Shown: positions 51,237-59,993, counted from the stretch's first letter. The stretch: 64,000 bases of DNA from Niastella vici (GCF_002077945.1 NZ_LVYD01000050.1:124001-188000), one strand, 5' to 3'. Numbers and translations are program-made. The notes: generated by a model not told the origin, from the sequence alone.

Positions 51237-52511
51237 TTATCTGAACTGCTCCGAAGCAAACTGCAAATACTGCTCCCAATCGTATAAAGTGACCGCATGT
51301 TTACCCGCCCTGATGTGGTAACGAACGGTACCGCCAACCTGTTGTTGCAATGCCGGCATACTATCAGCATCAATACCTTTCTTACCAAACAACGCATACA
51401 CTTTGCTGGCTTCTTTGGCACTCAGGAATTCACCTTTGGGGTCACTCCAGGTATCTTCCACTGCACTGGCAACATATAGTGGTCGCGGCGCCATTAAAGA
51501 AAGTAACATATGTGCGTCAACCGGCAACGCATTCACATTATCGCCATAGGTTTTGTATTTGGCGGCAAACCAGTGCGGGAAATGGGCATTGATGATCTGT
51601 AGCGTTTCACCATACCATCTGCGCGAAATGGCAGCGCCCCCTTCGCCCGATTCGTTTGAAACGATGAGGGCAAAACGCGGATCAGCAGCGCCGGCCCATA
51701 AGGCGGCTTTACCGAGACGGGAATGGCCTAACAGTGCAATTTTATGGGCATCGATGCTATTATCCTGCTGCAGGTAATCGACCATGAGGCTTAACCCCCA
51801 GGCCCATGCGCCCATGGCGCACCACTCATTGGGCTGAATATTCAATACATCTTTTAAAGAAGAACGGATACCCATCATAAAGCCGGCTGCGGTATCAGGT
51901 TCCAGGTCGCCGTAATAAGCAGTAGCAATGGCAAAGCCTTTTACCAGAATAGTGCTTACCTGCCAGCTGGCGGTATCAGCGCCGCGGGAAGCTTCCGTTG
52001 CGCGGTTGTTGACAGCGCCTCTTGCCCTGGAAGGGACCCAGCGATTCCCCAGAATAATATTATTATCAGTTGAAACAGTATGATTGCCGCTGAAATTATA
52101 CCCCAGGAATACCGGTACCGGTCCTTTAACCTGGTTAGGGATATATAATAACAGATCAGTATAAACGGATGAATCGGCCGGGTGCAAAAAAATGCGAACC
52201 TGCTTGCGCGTAGCGGTTCCGCCCAATGCATTCTTATCTGTTTCGAGAAGGCGGTAGCGAATGTTTATTTTTTTTGAGGGGAACCGGCCAAACTGGTTCT
52301 CTTCATATAAATGAAAAATATAGGGCCGTTGAACCTGCATCCATTCCCTGCTGTTGGCGCATTGTTTTCCATTGGGCATTTTCAGCACATCGGGCAAAGT
52401 ATACGCCGCCACTTTTGATTCATCGTTATTCGATGGAAAGGTTTGCGCCTGGCTTTTGAAACCAGCGAAGCAACATAACAGTAGTAAGCAATAAGGAAAA
52501 GCTATTTTCAT
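51237..52511 (-). CDS. Glucuronoyl methylesterase-like (CE15) hydrolase
   Basis: A 424-residue secreted alpha/beta-hydrolase of carbohydrate esterase family 15, which cleaves ester bonds between lignin and glucuronoxylan. Signal peptide MKIAFPYCLLLLCCFAGFKSQA. The triad fits the family: Ser264 in ALLGHSRLGKAALW, Glu287 in IVSNESGEGGAA, and His405 in RAGKHAVTLYDW. A typical N-terminal part reads MPNGKQCANSREWMQVQRPYIFHLYEENQFGRFP. The motif GHSRLGKA is the CE15 form of the nucleophile elbow. It is co-oriented with and upstream of the GH2 gene. Confidence 0.92.
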   Translation of the reverse strand: MKIAFPYCLLLLCCFAGFKSQAQTFPSNNDESKVAAYTLPDVLKMPNGKQCANSREWMQVQRPYIFHLYEENQFGRFPSKKINIRYRLLETDKNALGGTATRKQVRIFLHPADSSVYTDLLLYIPNQVKGPVPVFLGYNFSGNHTVSTDNNIILGNRWVPSRARGAVNNRATEASRGADTASWQVSTILVKGFAIATAYYGDLEPDTAAGFMMGIRSSLKDVLNIQPNEWCAMGAWAWGLSLMVDYLQQDNSIDAHKIALLGHSRLGKAALWAGAADPRFALIVSNESGEGGAAISRRWYGETLQIINAHFPHWFAAKYKTYGDNVNALPVDAHMLLSLMAPRPLYVASAVEDTWSDPKGEFLSAKEASKVYALFGKKGIDADSMPALQQQVGGTVRYHIRAGKHAVTLYDWEQYLQFASEQFR

Positions 52512-52569
52512 AAGACAAGCCGATTATTGGGTAAATTACAATAAAATCATTCACCTAAAACCATTCATC

Positions 52570-52947
52570 ATGACAACCGGTAAACAACCTACCATTGGCA
52601 ATGGCAAGATCTGTTATATTGAAATGGCCGCCCACGATGAGGAAGTTTCAGCTGCTTTCTACAAAGCCGTATTTGGCTGGAACATCCGTAAGCGGGGTGA
52701 TGGCGTTACTGCTTTTGATGATGGGGTAGGCGAGGTGAGCGGCGCCTGGGTAACCGGCCGCAAGCCGGCCACCTCGGTTGGTTTGCTGGTTTATATTATG
52801 GTAGACAATATGGAAAAAACCATTGAAGCGGTGATAGCAAATGGTGGCACTATTGTGCAACCGGTTGGGATGGATGCGCCGGAGATCACGGCCCGCTTCA
52901 GTGACCCGGCCGGGAATATTATCGGGTTGTATCAAAATCCGGAATAG
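52570..52947 (+). CDS. VOC (glyoxalase-like) family protein
   Basis: A 125-residue VOC protein with two similar halves: GKICYIEMAAHDEEVSAAFYKAVFGWNIRKRG, and GLLVYIMVDNMEKTIEAVIANGGTIVQPVG ending FSDPAGNIIGLYQ. This form resembles the short CFP30/hydroxylase-like group; the metal ligands are incomplete (Glu in YIEMAA, no matching His), so it may be a non-catalytic or binding variant. It starts the plus-strand side of the divergent gap with the CE15 gene. A DUF2071 gene follows after 68 bases. Confidence 0.88.
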   Translation: MTTGKQPTIGNGKICYIEMAAHDEEVSAAFYKAVFGWNIRKRGDGVTAFDDGVGEVSGAWVTGRKPATSVGLLVYIMVDNMEKTIEAVIANGGTIVQPVGMDAPEITARFSDPAGNIIGLYQNPE

Positions 52948-53015
52948 ATAATAATTTTGTTGATGGCCGACTTCTCCGCCGGTGGGCATAGAAGCCGGGA
53001 ACTAATGATCTGCAC

Positions 53016-53732
53016 ATGAAACAAAAGAAATTCCTCACTGCGCAATGGCTTCGGTTAATTATGGCCAATTATGCCGTAGACCCGAAAACGCTGAACCCGT
53101 TTTTACCCGCCAAAACCGAACTCGATACCTGGAACAACCGCACCTATGTAAGCCTGGTTGGCTTTTTGTTTCATGATACCCGGGTAATGGGCATCCGTTA
53201 TCCGTTTCATACCAGCTTTCCTGAAGTAAACCTGCGTTTTTATGTGCGGCATAAAGAAAATGGGCAGTATAAAAGAGGCGTGGTATTCATAAAGGAGATC
53301 GTTCCCAAACCAGCCATCACGTTTATCGCCAACACGCTGTTTAAAGAACGATATGTTACCCTGCCCATGAAAAACTTTGTGAATACAACTGCCGAACAAC
53401 AGCACGTTGGCTATCACTGGAAGTTCAACAATCAGTGGAACAAACTGGAAGTGCAAACCGGCCTGAACAAATACCCGCTGCAACCCGGCAGCGAAGCCGA
53501 ATTCATTACCGAGCATTTTTGGGGATATACTCAAATTAACGATACAAAAAGTGGTGAATACCAGGTAGAACATCCCAGCTGGCAGGTGTACCCGGTTGAG
53601 CAATATACCATTGATTGCCAATTTGAGCAATTGTATGGTGCCGCATTTTCCGGATTGAAAAGCCAGACCCCGTTATCGGTTTTTCTGGCCGAAGGATCGG
53701 CGATCAATGTGTATGGGAAGAAGACAATTTGA
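53016..53732 (+). CDS. YqjF/DUF2071 family protein
   Basis: A 238-residue protein of the DUF2071 (YqjF) family, typical of cytoplasmic proteins in diverse bacteria, with no known reaction. Conserved parts: FLTAQWLRLIMANYAVDPKTLNPFLPAKTELDTWNNRTYVSLVGF, FPEVNLRFYVR, and GVVFIKEIVPKPAI. The body is beta-rich. It follows the VOC gene on the same strand, so the two may form one transcript. A family E palindrome lies 36 bases past the stop codon. Confidence 0.92.
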   Translation: MKQKKFLTAQWLRLIMANYAVDPKTLNPFLPAKTELDTWNNRTYVSLVGFLFHDTRVMGIRYPFHTSFPEVNLRFYVRHKENGQYKRGVVFIKEIVPKPAITFIANTLFKERYVTLPMKNFVNTTAEQQHVGYHWKFNNQWNKLEVQTGLNKYPLQPGSEAEFITEHFWGYTQINDTKSGEYQVEHPSWQVYPVEQYTIDCQFEQLYGAAFSGLKSQTPLSVFLAEGSAINVYGKKTI

Positions 53733-53768
53733 GGAGAGTGGCCAGTGGTGAGACAAACTTTATGGTTG

Positions 53769-53855
53769 CTACCAGCCGCTTCAGGTTCCAGGTTGCAGAG
53801 TAAAGGGTAATAAAGAAACTGCTTTTCCCTGAAACTTGTAACCTGTAACAGGTTC
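53769..53855. repeat. Palindromic spacer element, family E copy 1
   Basis: Arms of GGTTACAAGTTTCAGG words: left GCTTCAGGTTCCAGGTTGCA, right CCTGAAACTTGTAACCTGTA. The core AGAAACTGCTTTTC is shared, in the same orientation, with copy 2 at 59907-59993. A family F repeat adjoins it at 53857. Confidence 0.8.
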
Positions 53856-53856
53856 A

Positions 53857-53881
53857 CCTCCTTCAGGGGGCCGGGGGGTAT
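53857..53881 (-). repeat. C/G-rich spacer repeat, family F copy 3
   Basis: On the minus strand TACCCCCCGGCCCCCTGA then AGG. It supplies the codons YPPAP and the stop codon of the helical-repeat protein, in the same reading phase as family F copy 4 supplies IPPAP to another protein. Confidence 0.75.
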
Positions 53882-54384
53882 TTCTTTAAGATCTTCTTCG
53901 CCCGGCTTCTAAACGCAGGCCCCTCATACGGCCACCGTTCTTCAATGATAAGCTTTAATTCGGGCTTGATATCGGGGTATTGGGCGCACAGATTTTCGAG
54001 AATGGTCAGGGAGAACGCCTTGATGGCTGGAAGGATCTCGTTGCCGGCCACGAACTCGAAACAGGTATTCATTACTTCCCCATGATAGCGTTCGGGAATG
54101 TCGACATACTGTAGTAACCGTACAATGTTCCGCACCACCGCGTTGTGCACCCCGGGCTTTTTCAGCAGGGGCAGGATCTGTTTATAATAGGGGCCTATCA
54201 GTTCGGGGTGGTTTTCCACGCAAATGCTCAGGGGCCAGCCTGCCCGTTGGGTTACCCGGTACTCGCCTTTTAGAAATAACTGCATCAGTTTTCCAAACCG
54301 TTCTTTATCGTCGCCCACATACCGCACAATCTTTTCACATTGGGTTTTCGAATGCTCCTTTTCGATAGCTTTTAATAAATCCAT
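53863..54384 (-). CDS. Helical-repeat (HEAT-like) protein
   Basis: A 173-residue all-helical protein (MDLLKAIEKEHSKTQCEKIVRYVGDD). It reads as about four HEAT-like helix pairs: RFGKLMQLFLKGEYRVTQRAGWPLSICVENHPELIGPYYKQIL; HNAVVRNIVRLLQYVDIPERYHGEVMN; LPAIKAFSLTILENLCAQYP. The repeats usually make a binding surface for other proteins or nucleic acids. It has no signal peptide. The Met at 54384 is preferred over an extended start at 54405. The C-terminus KKYPPAP is encoded by a family F repeat. Confidence 0.8.
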   Translation of the reverse strand: MDLLKAIEKEHSKTQCEKIVRYVGDDKERFGKLMQLFLKGEYRVTQRAGWPLSICVENHPELIGPYYKQILPLLKKPGVHNAVVRNIVRLLQYVDIPERYHGEVMNTCFEFVAGNEILPAIKAFSLTILENLCAQYPDIKPELKLIIEERWPYEGPAFRSRAKKILKKYPPAP

Positions 54385-54460
54385 ATAAATTTGAAAATTA
54401 GCCAATTTTAAAATTCAAACAGCTAATCAGACAGATTGCCAAAACAATAAATACTATCAG

Positions 54461-55369
54461 ATGAAAAAGTCAGGTTACCTATTGATCGTTTTTCTAATTT
54501 TTTCAATCACCGCCTGCAACCATAAAAAGGGCATTGTGGTGTTTCAAACCGATTTCGGTGTAAAGGACGGCGCAGTAAGCGCCATGAAGGGGGTGGCCAT
54601 GGGCGTTGACCCCGACCTGAAGCTGTACGACCTTACCCACGAGATCCCGGCCTACAATATCTGGGAAGCCGCTTACCGGTTACAGCAAACGGCACCTTTT
54701 TGGCCGGCCGGGACTGTTTTTGTTTCGGTGGTTGATCCCGGGGTTGGCACCAGCCGCAAATCGGTGGTGTTGAAAACCAAATCGGGCCATTACTTTGTTA
54801 CGCCCGATAATGGAACGCTTACATTAATATCTCAATCGCTTGGCATTGAATCGGTACGCGAGATCAACGAAGAATTAAATAGAAGGAAAAACTCCCAGGC
54901 TTCCTACACTTTTCATGGCCGGGATGTATATGCTTATACCGGGGCAAGGCTGGCGGCCGGGGTTCTCCCCTTTGAACAGGTTGGCCGGGAATTACCGGCT
55001 GCCGTAGTCACCATTCCGTTCCAAAAACCTGTGTATCAGGGTGATTCGATCATGGGTAACATACCCATTTTGGACATCCAATATGGTAATATCTGGACAA
55101 ACATTAACGATTCGATTTTCAAAGTGTTACACGTGGAACCTAAAGAAAAAGTGGAGGTAAATATCAATAGAAATGGCGTCCCGGTTCTTAACCAGGATAT
55201 TGAATTTGTACATACGTTCGGCGAGGTGCCCGAAGGGAAAACACTGGCCTATATGAACAGCCTAATGAACTTTTCCCTGGCCATTAATATGGGGAATATG
55301 GCCGATTCTTTTCATATAAACAGCGGACCGGAGTGGAATATTGTAGTTCGTAAGAAAAAACCAAATTAA
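54461..55369 (+). CDS. SAM hydroxide adenosyltransferase-like lipoprotein
   Basis: A 302-residue protein of the DUF62/SAM hydrolase (chlorinase/fluorinase) superfamily, which splits S-adenosylmethionine with water to adenosine and methionine. Fold hallmarks: VFQTDFGVKDGAVSAMKGVA, VSVVDPGVGTSRKSVVLKT, YFVTPDNGTLTLI, SYTFHGRDVYAYTGARLA, GNIPILDIQYGNIWTNI. The unusual part is a lipoprotein signal peptide (GYLLIVFLIFSITAC, Cys19), which places it outside the cytoplasm, where SAM is not expected. The halogenase-specific 23-residue insertion of fluorinases is not seen. The downstream gap is AT-rich. Confidence 0.9.
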   Translation: MKKSGYLLIVFLIFSITACNHKKGIVVFQTDFGVKDGAVSAMKGVAMGVDPDLKLYDLTHEIPAYNIWEAAYRLQQTAPFWPAGTVFVSVVDPGVGTSRKSVVLKTKSGHYFVTPDNGTLTLISQSLGIESVREINEELNRRKNSQASYTFHGRDVYAYTGARLAAGVLPFEQVGRELPAAVVTIPFQKPVYQGDSIMGNIPILDIQYGNIWTNINDSIFKVLHVEPKEKVEVNINRNGVPVLNQDIEFVHTFGEVPEGKTLAYMNSLMNFSLAINMGNMADSFHINSGPEWNIVVRKKKPN

Positions 55370-55829
55370 TTTTTACACATTTTTCCCTAATTAGTGGATA
55401 ACCAGGCGAGTAGGGAAAGGGGGAAGGAAGCGGTTTTGCAGCCAGGAGACCGAAACACAAATCAAGCATCCATTTATTGATTTACAATAAAATACAGCAC
55501 TCACCTACTTTTTAAATTAATACGATCTGCCATGATTTATTGGAAATTTTGGCTTTGAAATCATTCCATTGATAGCCAGGTAAAGAAATCCTGGTTATCA
55601 ATGGAATTGATAGCGCCACTACTTCTAATTTAATTTCAGAAAGAATTAAAAAATAGCTGATAAATAAATTCTTGCATTGAATGACTGCAACTGTAAATTG
55701 CTTAGTCCTAAATATGGGTTTGCTTAAATTAAAAACGTTGATAATGGACTATTGCCAGGAAGGCGCTAATTAAAAACTAGCCGACCATCCCTTATCCCAA
55801 CATTCCCAAGATCCCAATCAATATCCTAT
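55370..55829. other. AT-rich non-coding region
   Basis: A 460-base gap without a gene. It is clearly more AT-rich than its flanks from 55490 to 55790. The main structure is an 18-base hairpin at 55563-55607, listed separately. Possible remnant of a deleted or inserted sequence. Confidence 0.5.
55563..55607. repeat. Long inverted repeat in AT-rich gap
   Basis: ATTCCATTGATAGCCAGG (55563-55580) and CCTGGTTATCAATGGAAT (55590-55607) form an 18-base stem with one mismatch across a 9-base loop. No T run follows, so it is not an ordinary terminator. Confidence 0.8.
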
Positions 55830-56215
55830 TTATCTCAGCCCAGCTTTCAACACCCTTTCAATCATTCCATCCATGGCATTGCCTTCGATCCAGCGGGCGA
55901 CAATGATGAGGTCATTTTCGGGATCAACATAAACAATATTACTACCGGCGCCAATATGGGCAAAAGCAGTGGCGGGCGCATGGGGATATAGCTTCTTATC
56001 GGTATTCAGGTAAAAATTCATGAACCCATAAGTGGGCTGAACCGGAGTAGGGGTTCTGGCCATTTGCAGCCAGCGTTCCGAAATAAGTTGTTTATTATTC
56101 CACTTTCCATTGCGCAAGGTGAGGTAGCCAAAACGGGCCTGGTCGTAGGCATTTATAAATAAACCGCCGCCCCAGTGTGAGTGGCAACGATCACTGCAAA
56201 CAGCAAATGTTTCAT
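55830..56215 (-). pseudogene. Serine hydrolase (class C beta-lactamase-like) remnant
   Basis: From 56215 the minus strand encodes a signal-peptide start (MKHLLFAVIVAT). About 12 codons later a different frame resumes as SHWGGGLFINAYDQARFGYLTLRNGKWNNKQLISERWLQMARTP... and runs to a stop at 55830. The later part is the C-terminal end of a beta-lactamase/serine-hydrolase family protein (WGGGLF...ARFG.L, FAHIGAGSNIVYVDPENDLIIVARW). The catalytic SxxK and YxN regions are missing. The simplest reading is a large internal deletion joining the signal peptide to the tail with a frameshift, near 56175-56185. The gene is dead. Confidence 0.78.
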
Positions 56216-56338
56216 AGTATAATAGTTCCGTGGTCTTTGTGTGATTAATATTCTAAGATAGGAGCTAGATCATTAGTTTTACAACTTATTATTGCATTCA
56301 GAAAGGAATTAACCACGCATCAAAACAAGACGTTCGCT

Positions 56339-57379
56339 ATGACAATTAAAAATCTGCATATCCCCCGGCGTTCGAACCCAGGAGAAAAAGGTATTACGGT
56401 GCTGGCAGGTGATATTGGCGGCACAAAGACCAACCTCGCATTTTATCAGGCTACGGAAACCGGTTTGAATATTTTGAAGACCGGCAGATACCCCTCGGCC
56501 GATTATACCTCCTGCGTTGCCATTCTGCAAAAATTCTTATCAGAAAATAATTGTTCCACCCCCGACAGGATCTGTTTGGGCGTGGCGGGTCCCGTACTCA
56601 ATGGCAGGGTAGACCTTACCAACCTGAGCTGGGATATAGATATAAAAGAAGTGAAAGGCGCCATGGGCGTTGAGGCGGTATTCTTATTGAACGACCTGGA
56701 ATCAATGGCCTATGGACTGGCGGGTTTAACAGAAGACGACTTCATCACCATTCACGCCGGTAACGAAAACAGTACGGGTAATATGGCCATCAATGCGCCC
56801 GGAACCGGTTTAGGCCAGGCCGGCATTTACTGGAATGGGGAAAATCATTTTCCTTTTCCTACAGAAGGAGGGCATGCAGATTTTGCACCGCGCAATGATA
56901 CTGATTTTGCCCTGCTGAAATTTCTGCAACAGAAGTATGGTGTAGTAAGCTGGGAAAAAGTAGTGGCCGGCCCTGCCATTGTAGATATTTACCGGTTCTT
57001 ACGCGATGTAAAAAAGATGGAAGAACCAGCCTGGTTAAAAGAAGAATTGGCAAAAGAAAAAGTGGATACAGCGGTGATCAGTGGTGCGGCCATAGAACAA
57101 AAAGCCGCCATTTGTGTTGAAACTATGGAGCTCTTTGTACGGTATCTGGCGCGTGAATCAAGTAACCTGGTGCTAAAAATGAAAGCCACCGGCGGTTTGT
57201 TTTTGGGCGGCGGTATTCCACCCAAAATTGCACCTTTGCTGTTACAAAAACAATTTATGGAACATTACATGGATTGTGACCGGATGCAACATTTGCTGGA
57301 GAATATACCGATCAGGATCATCAAAAACGATAAGACCGGCTTAATAGGAGCCGCTTATTACGGCGCTTACTTAATGTAA
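56339..57379 (+). CDS. glk: Glucokinase
   Basis: Phosphorylates glucose to glucose 6-phosphate with ATP. The 346-residue protein is of the Glk type (PF02685). The N-terminal phosphate motif is VLAGDIGGTKTNLAFY; the substrate region includes CLGVAGPVLNGRVDLTNLSWDI and FLLNDLESMAYGL; and INAPGTGLGQAGIYWNG and FPFPTEGGHADFAPRN contain the catalytic and sugar-binding residues. The C-terminal LFLGGGIPPKIAP completes it. It has a strong downstream terminator and a single-gene layout. Together with glgB and fbp it shows central sugar metabolism in this segment. N-terminal residues 1-18 are non-conserved. Confidence 0.95.
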   Translation: MTIKNLHIPRRSNPGEKGITVLAGDIGGTKTNLAFYQATETGLNILKTGRYPSADYTSCVAILQKFLSENNCSTPDRICLGVAGPVLNGRVDLTNLSWDIDIKEVKGAMGVEAVFLLNDLESMAYGLAGLTEDDFITIHAGNENSTGNMAINAPGTGLGQAGIYWNGENHFPFPTEGGHADFAPRNDTDFALLKFLQQKYGVVSWEKVVAGPAIVDIYRFLRDVKKMEEPAWLKEELAKEKVDTAVISGAAIEQKAAICVETMELFVRYLARESSNLVLKMKATGGLFLGGGIPPKIAPLLLQKQFMEHYMDCDRMQHLLENIPIRIIKNDKTGLIGAAYYGAYLM

Positions 57380-57400
57380 AAGCAGTAGAAGATCATAAAA

Positions 57401-57436
57401 AAGAGAAACCCGGTTATGCATGACCGGGTTTCTCTT
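57401..57436. terminator. Bidirectional terminator, 14-base perfect stem
   Basis: AAGAGAAACCCGGT (57401-57414) and ACCGGGTTTCTCTT (57423-57436) pair perfectly across an 8-base loop. It lies between the convergent glucokinase gene and the small secreted protein gene. Confidence 0.92.
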
Positions 57437-57442
57437 ATAAGT

Positions 57443-57646
57443 TTACTTTTGTTGTGATTCAGAAGACAGCTGCATGTTGATATGCATGGTATCTTTCTTA
57501 GTGGTATCTTTCTTTTTCTTTGGAGTAGTATCCTGTTGCATGTAATTTCCATTATACTCCTCAGCACGAACCGGATGGTTTGAAATTACCATTGTTGCTG
57601 CGAAAATGCAAAGACCAATGCCTGCCGCTAAAAAGCTTCTTTTCAT
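57443..57646 (-). CDS. Small secreted lysine/threonine-rich protein
   Basis: A 67-residue protein with a signal peptide (MKRSFLAAGIGLCIFAATMVISNHPVRAEE) and a short charged tail (DTTPKKKKDTTKKDTMHINM). The tail is disordered and very basic, with Thr/Lys repeats. Similar tiny exported proteins are frequent in Chitinophagaceae, of unknown role. A strong terminator follows immediately, which supports a real transcript. No Shine-Dalgarno is visible. Confidence 0.72.
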   Translation of the reverse strand: MKRSFLAAGIGLCIFAATMVISNHPVRAEEYNGNYMQQDTTPKKKKDTTKKDTMHINMQLSSESQQK

Positions 57647-58066
57647 AACTTTGAGTTTTTAATATGTAAAAAATGTAATTAAAACAACTACGTCGGGGGG
57701 CGGGTAGGTCTACTAAATCAGGTTTTCAGCAATCGTAGTTTAGAATTGTTAGGATATCAATATATTAATAAGAATCATGCCAAAATAATATTCATCATTT
57801 AAAAAATAGAAAAAATAACCTATCTGTATTTTGTTAACCAATTCCCATCTCTTCTTCAATAAAGCCTTATTATATATTGATAATCCAAAAGATATATTTC
57901 ACTTTACAATATTATTACCGCCCATTCGTCTACCTGAAAATACCTTATTACCCGTACAAGGCACTTAACAAAAGCATATTTATATAGTAGACAATGCAGG
58001 TTTCATGAACAACCTGATCATTAGCATACAACATTGATTTTAACATTAAACAGATAAACGCTTTAT
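57647..58066. other. AT-rich divergent region
   Basis: A 420-base AT-rich gap upstream of two divergent genes. It should hold both promoters, but no exact TAnnTTTG lies at a fitting distance. A GTCGGGGGGCGGGTAGG tract at 57691-57707 stands out. Nothing else recognised. Confidence 0.5.
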
Positions 58067-59902
58067 ATGGCTCGTGGCAACAGACAGGATAACGGTACCC
58101 GTAAACCGGATATGCCCAAAGCAAAGCTCACCAAAGAAAATCTGAAAGAAGCCTTATTGATTTTCAGTTACCTGAAACCCTATCGCTGGTCATTTATAAC
58201 CGGGTTATTGTTTATCGCGCTTTCCAGTGGCACAACGATGGCCTTTCCTTATTTCTTAAAAAAACTCATTGATAGTGCGCATTCGTTAAGCCAGGGGCAG
58301 CATGCTATTGCGCCCGGCACCATTGCTTTATGGATGCTGGGGATATTAACCCTGCAGATGATCTTTTCATTTTTCCGCGTTTACCTGTTCTCCTACGTTG
58401 GGGAACATGCGCTGGCCGATATGCGCAAAAATGTATTCCAGAAAATGATCATGATGCCGATGAATTTCTTTGCGCAACGGCGGGTAGGGGAGTTATCGAG
58501 CCGCATCAGCGCCGATCTTTCGCAGATACAGGAAGCCGTTACCGGTATGCTGGCAGAACTTTTGCGTGGTATACTGACCCTGATCATTGGGATGATATTA
58601 ATATTTGTACTGTCAAAGTCGCTGGCTACCCTTATGCTTTCGGTGGTGCCGGTGATCGTTGTCATGGGTGTTATATTCGGTAAAAGGATCAGGAAACTGT
58701 CGCGCAATACACAGGACCAGCTGGCCGATTCCAATACCATTGTGCAGGAAACCCTGCAGGGCATCAGCAATGTAAAATCGTTTACCAATGAGTGGTATGA
58801 AATTGGCCGGTATACGCGCAGCTTGCAACAGGCGGTAAAACTGGCGGTAAACAATGGCCGCTTTCGCGGTTTGTTTGTTTCTTTTATATTACTGAGCATT
58901 TTTGGCACCATCATTCTCGTGGTTTGGTATGGTACTACCCTTGTACAGGCTGGCACGCTTTCGTTTGGTGGCCTCACCGCATTTGTTGTATACACTGCAT
59001 TTGTTGGTGGCAGCATGGCCGGCTTTGCCGACCTATTCAGCCAGTTTCAAAAAACACTGGGCGCCACCCAGCGTGTACGTGAAATATTGCGCGATCCTAT
59101 AGAACCCGTTACAGATACGGATGAACCGGTGCTTGAAAAAAATAAATTACAGGGCGCCGTTACATTTGAACATGTGGCATTCAGCTATCCATCGCGCAAG
59201 GAATTACATATATTAAAGGACGTTACCATTACCGCAGCGCCCGGTGAGCAAATTGCTATTGTAGGTCCCAGTGGCGCCGGCAAATCAACCATTGCCGCTT
59301 TGTTGTTACGCTTTTATCACCCCGACGAAGGCAAATTGTTATTTGATGGCAGACCAGCCGATGCTATTCCATTAACGCAGCTGCGCAAACAAATGGCGCT
59401 GGTTCCGCAGGATGTGATCTTGTTTGGTGGAACCATCAGGGAAAATATTGCCTATGGTAAACCCGGCGCCACACAAACCGAAATTGAAGAGGCTGCACTT
59501 AAAGCCCATGCACATGATTTTATCATGAGCTTTCCTGAAGGATACGATACGGTAGTAGGGGAGCGAGGCATTAAATTATCGGGTGGACAACGCCAGCGGA
59601 TTGCCATTGCGCGGGCCATTTTGAAAGACCCGGTTATTCTGGTGCTCGACGAAGCCACCAGTTCACTGGATTCTGCTTCGGAATCAGTGGTACAGGAAGC
59701 ATTGGAGAATTTGATGAAGAACCGCACCTCCTTTGTTATTGCCCACCGGTTATCGACTATTCGCAATGCCGACAAGATCATTGTGCTCGATAAAGGCCAT
59801 GTTGTAGAATGTGGCACTCACCAGCAATTACTGGCGCTGGAAGATGGATTATATAAAAGTTTGAATAAACTACAGCTGGAATGGAAATCGGAGGAGTTGT
59901 AA
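58067..59902 (+). CDS. MsbA-like ABC exporter, permease and ATPase fused
   Basis: A 611-residue half-transporter that works as a homodimer in the inner membrane. A six-helix exporter domain covers about 35-330 (FITGLLFIALSSGTTMAFPYF, RVYLFSYVGEHALADMRKNVFQKMIMMPMNFFAQRRVGELSSRIS). The ATPase domain has Walker A IVGPSGAGKSTIAAL, Q-loop VPQDVILFGGTIRENIAYG, signature IKLSGGQRQRIAIARA, Walker B VILVLDEATSSLD and switch IAHRLSTI. The closest class is lipid A/lipid or multidrug exporters; the cargo is not determined by sequence. A short basic N-terminus precedes helix 1. A family E palindrome starts 5 bases after the stop codon. Confidence 0.93.
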   Translation: MARGNRQDNGTRKPDMPKAKLTKENLKEALLIFSYLKPYRWSFITGLLFIALSSGTTMAFPYFLKKLIDSAHSLSQGQHAIAPGTIALWMLGILTLQMIFSFFRVYLFSYVGEHALADMRKNVFQKMIMMPMNFFAQRRVGELSSRISADLSQIQEAVTGMLAELLRGILTLIIGMILIFVLSKSLATLMLSVVPVIVVMGVIFGKRIRKLSRNTQDQLADSNTIVQETLQGISNVKSFTNEWYEIGRYTRSLQQAVKLAVNNGRFRGLFVSFILLSIFGTIILVVWYGTTLVQAGTLSFGGLTAFVVYTAFVGGSMAGFADLFSQFQKTLGATQRVREILRDPIEPVTDTDEPVLEKNKLQGAVTFEHVAFSYPSRKELHILKDVTITAAPGEQIAIVGPSGAGKSTIAALLLRFYHPDEGKLLFDGRPADAIPLTQLRKQMALVPQDVILFGGTIRENIAYGKPGATQTEIEEAALKAHAHDFIMSFPEGYDTVVGERGIKLSGGQRQRIAIARAILKDPVILVLDEATSSLDSASESVVQEALENLMKNRTSFVIAHRLSTIRNADKIIVLDKGHVVECGTHQQLLALEDGLYKSLNKLQLEWKSEEL

Positions 59903-59906
59903 GTTG

Positions 59907-59993
59907 ATACCGGTTGCAGGTTACAAGTTTCAGGTTTCAGGGCTTTTGCAACATAAAACTGCTTTTCCCTGCAACCTGTAACTTGTAACTGCT
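59907..59993. repeat. Palindromic spacer element, family E copy 2
   Basis: Arms CGGTTGCAGGTTACAAGTTT and CCCTGCAACCTGTAACTTGT. The core ACATAAAACTGCTTTTC has the same orientation as copy 1 at 53769-53855. It follows the exporter stop codon. Confidence 0.82.

Noticed and set aside
54461-55369. Fluorinase or chlorinase function
   Set aside because: The halogenase-specific insertion loop is not seen, so only general SAM hydrolase-like membership is supported.
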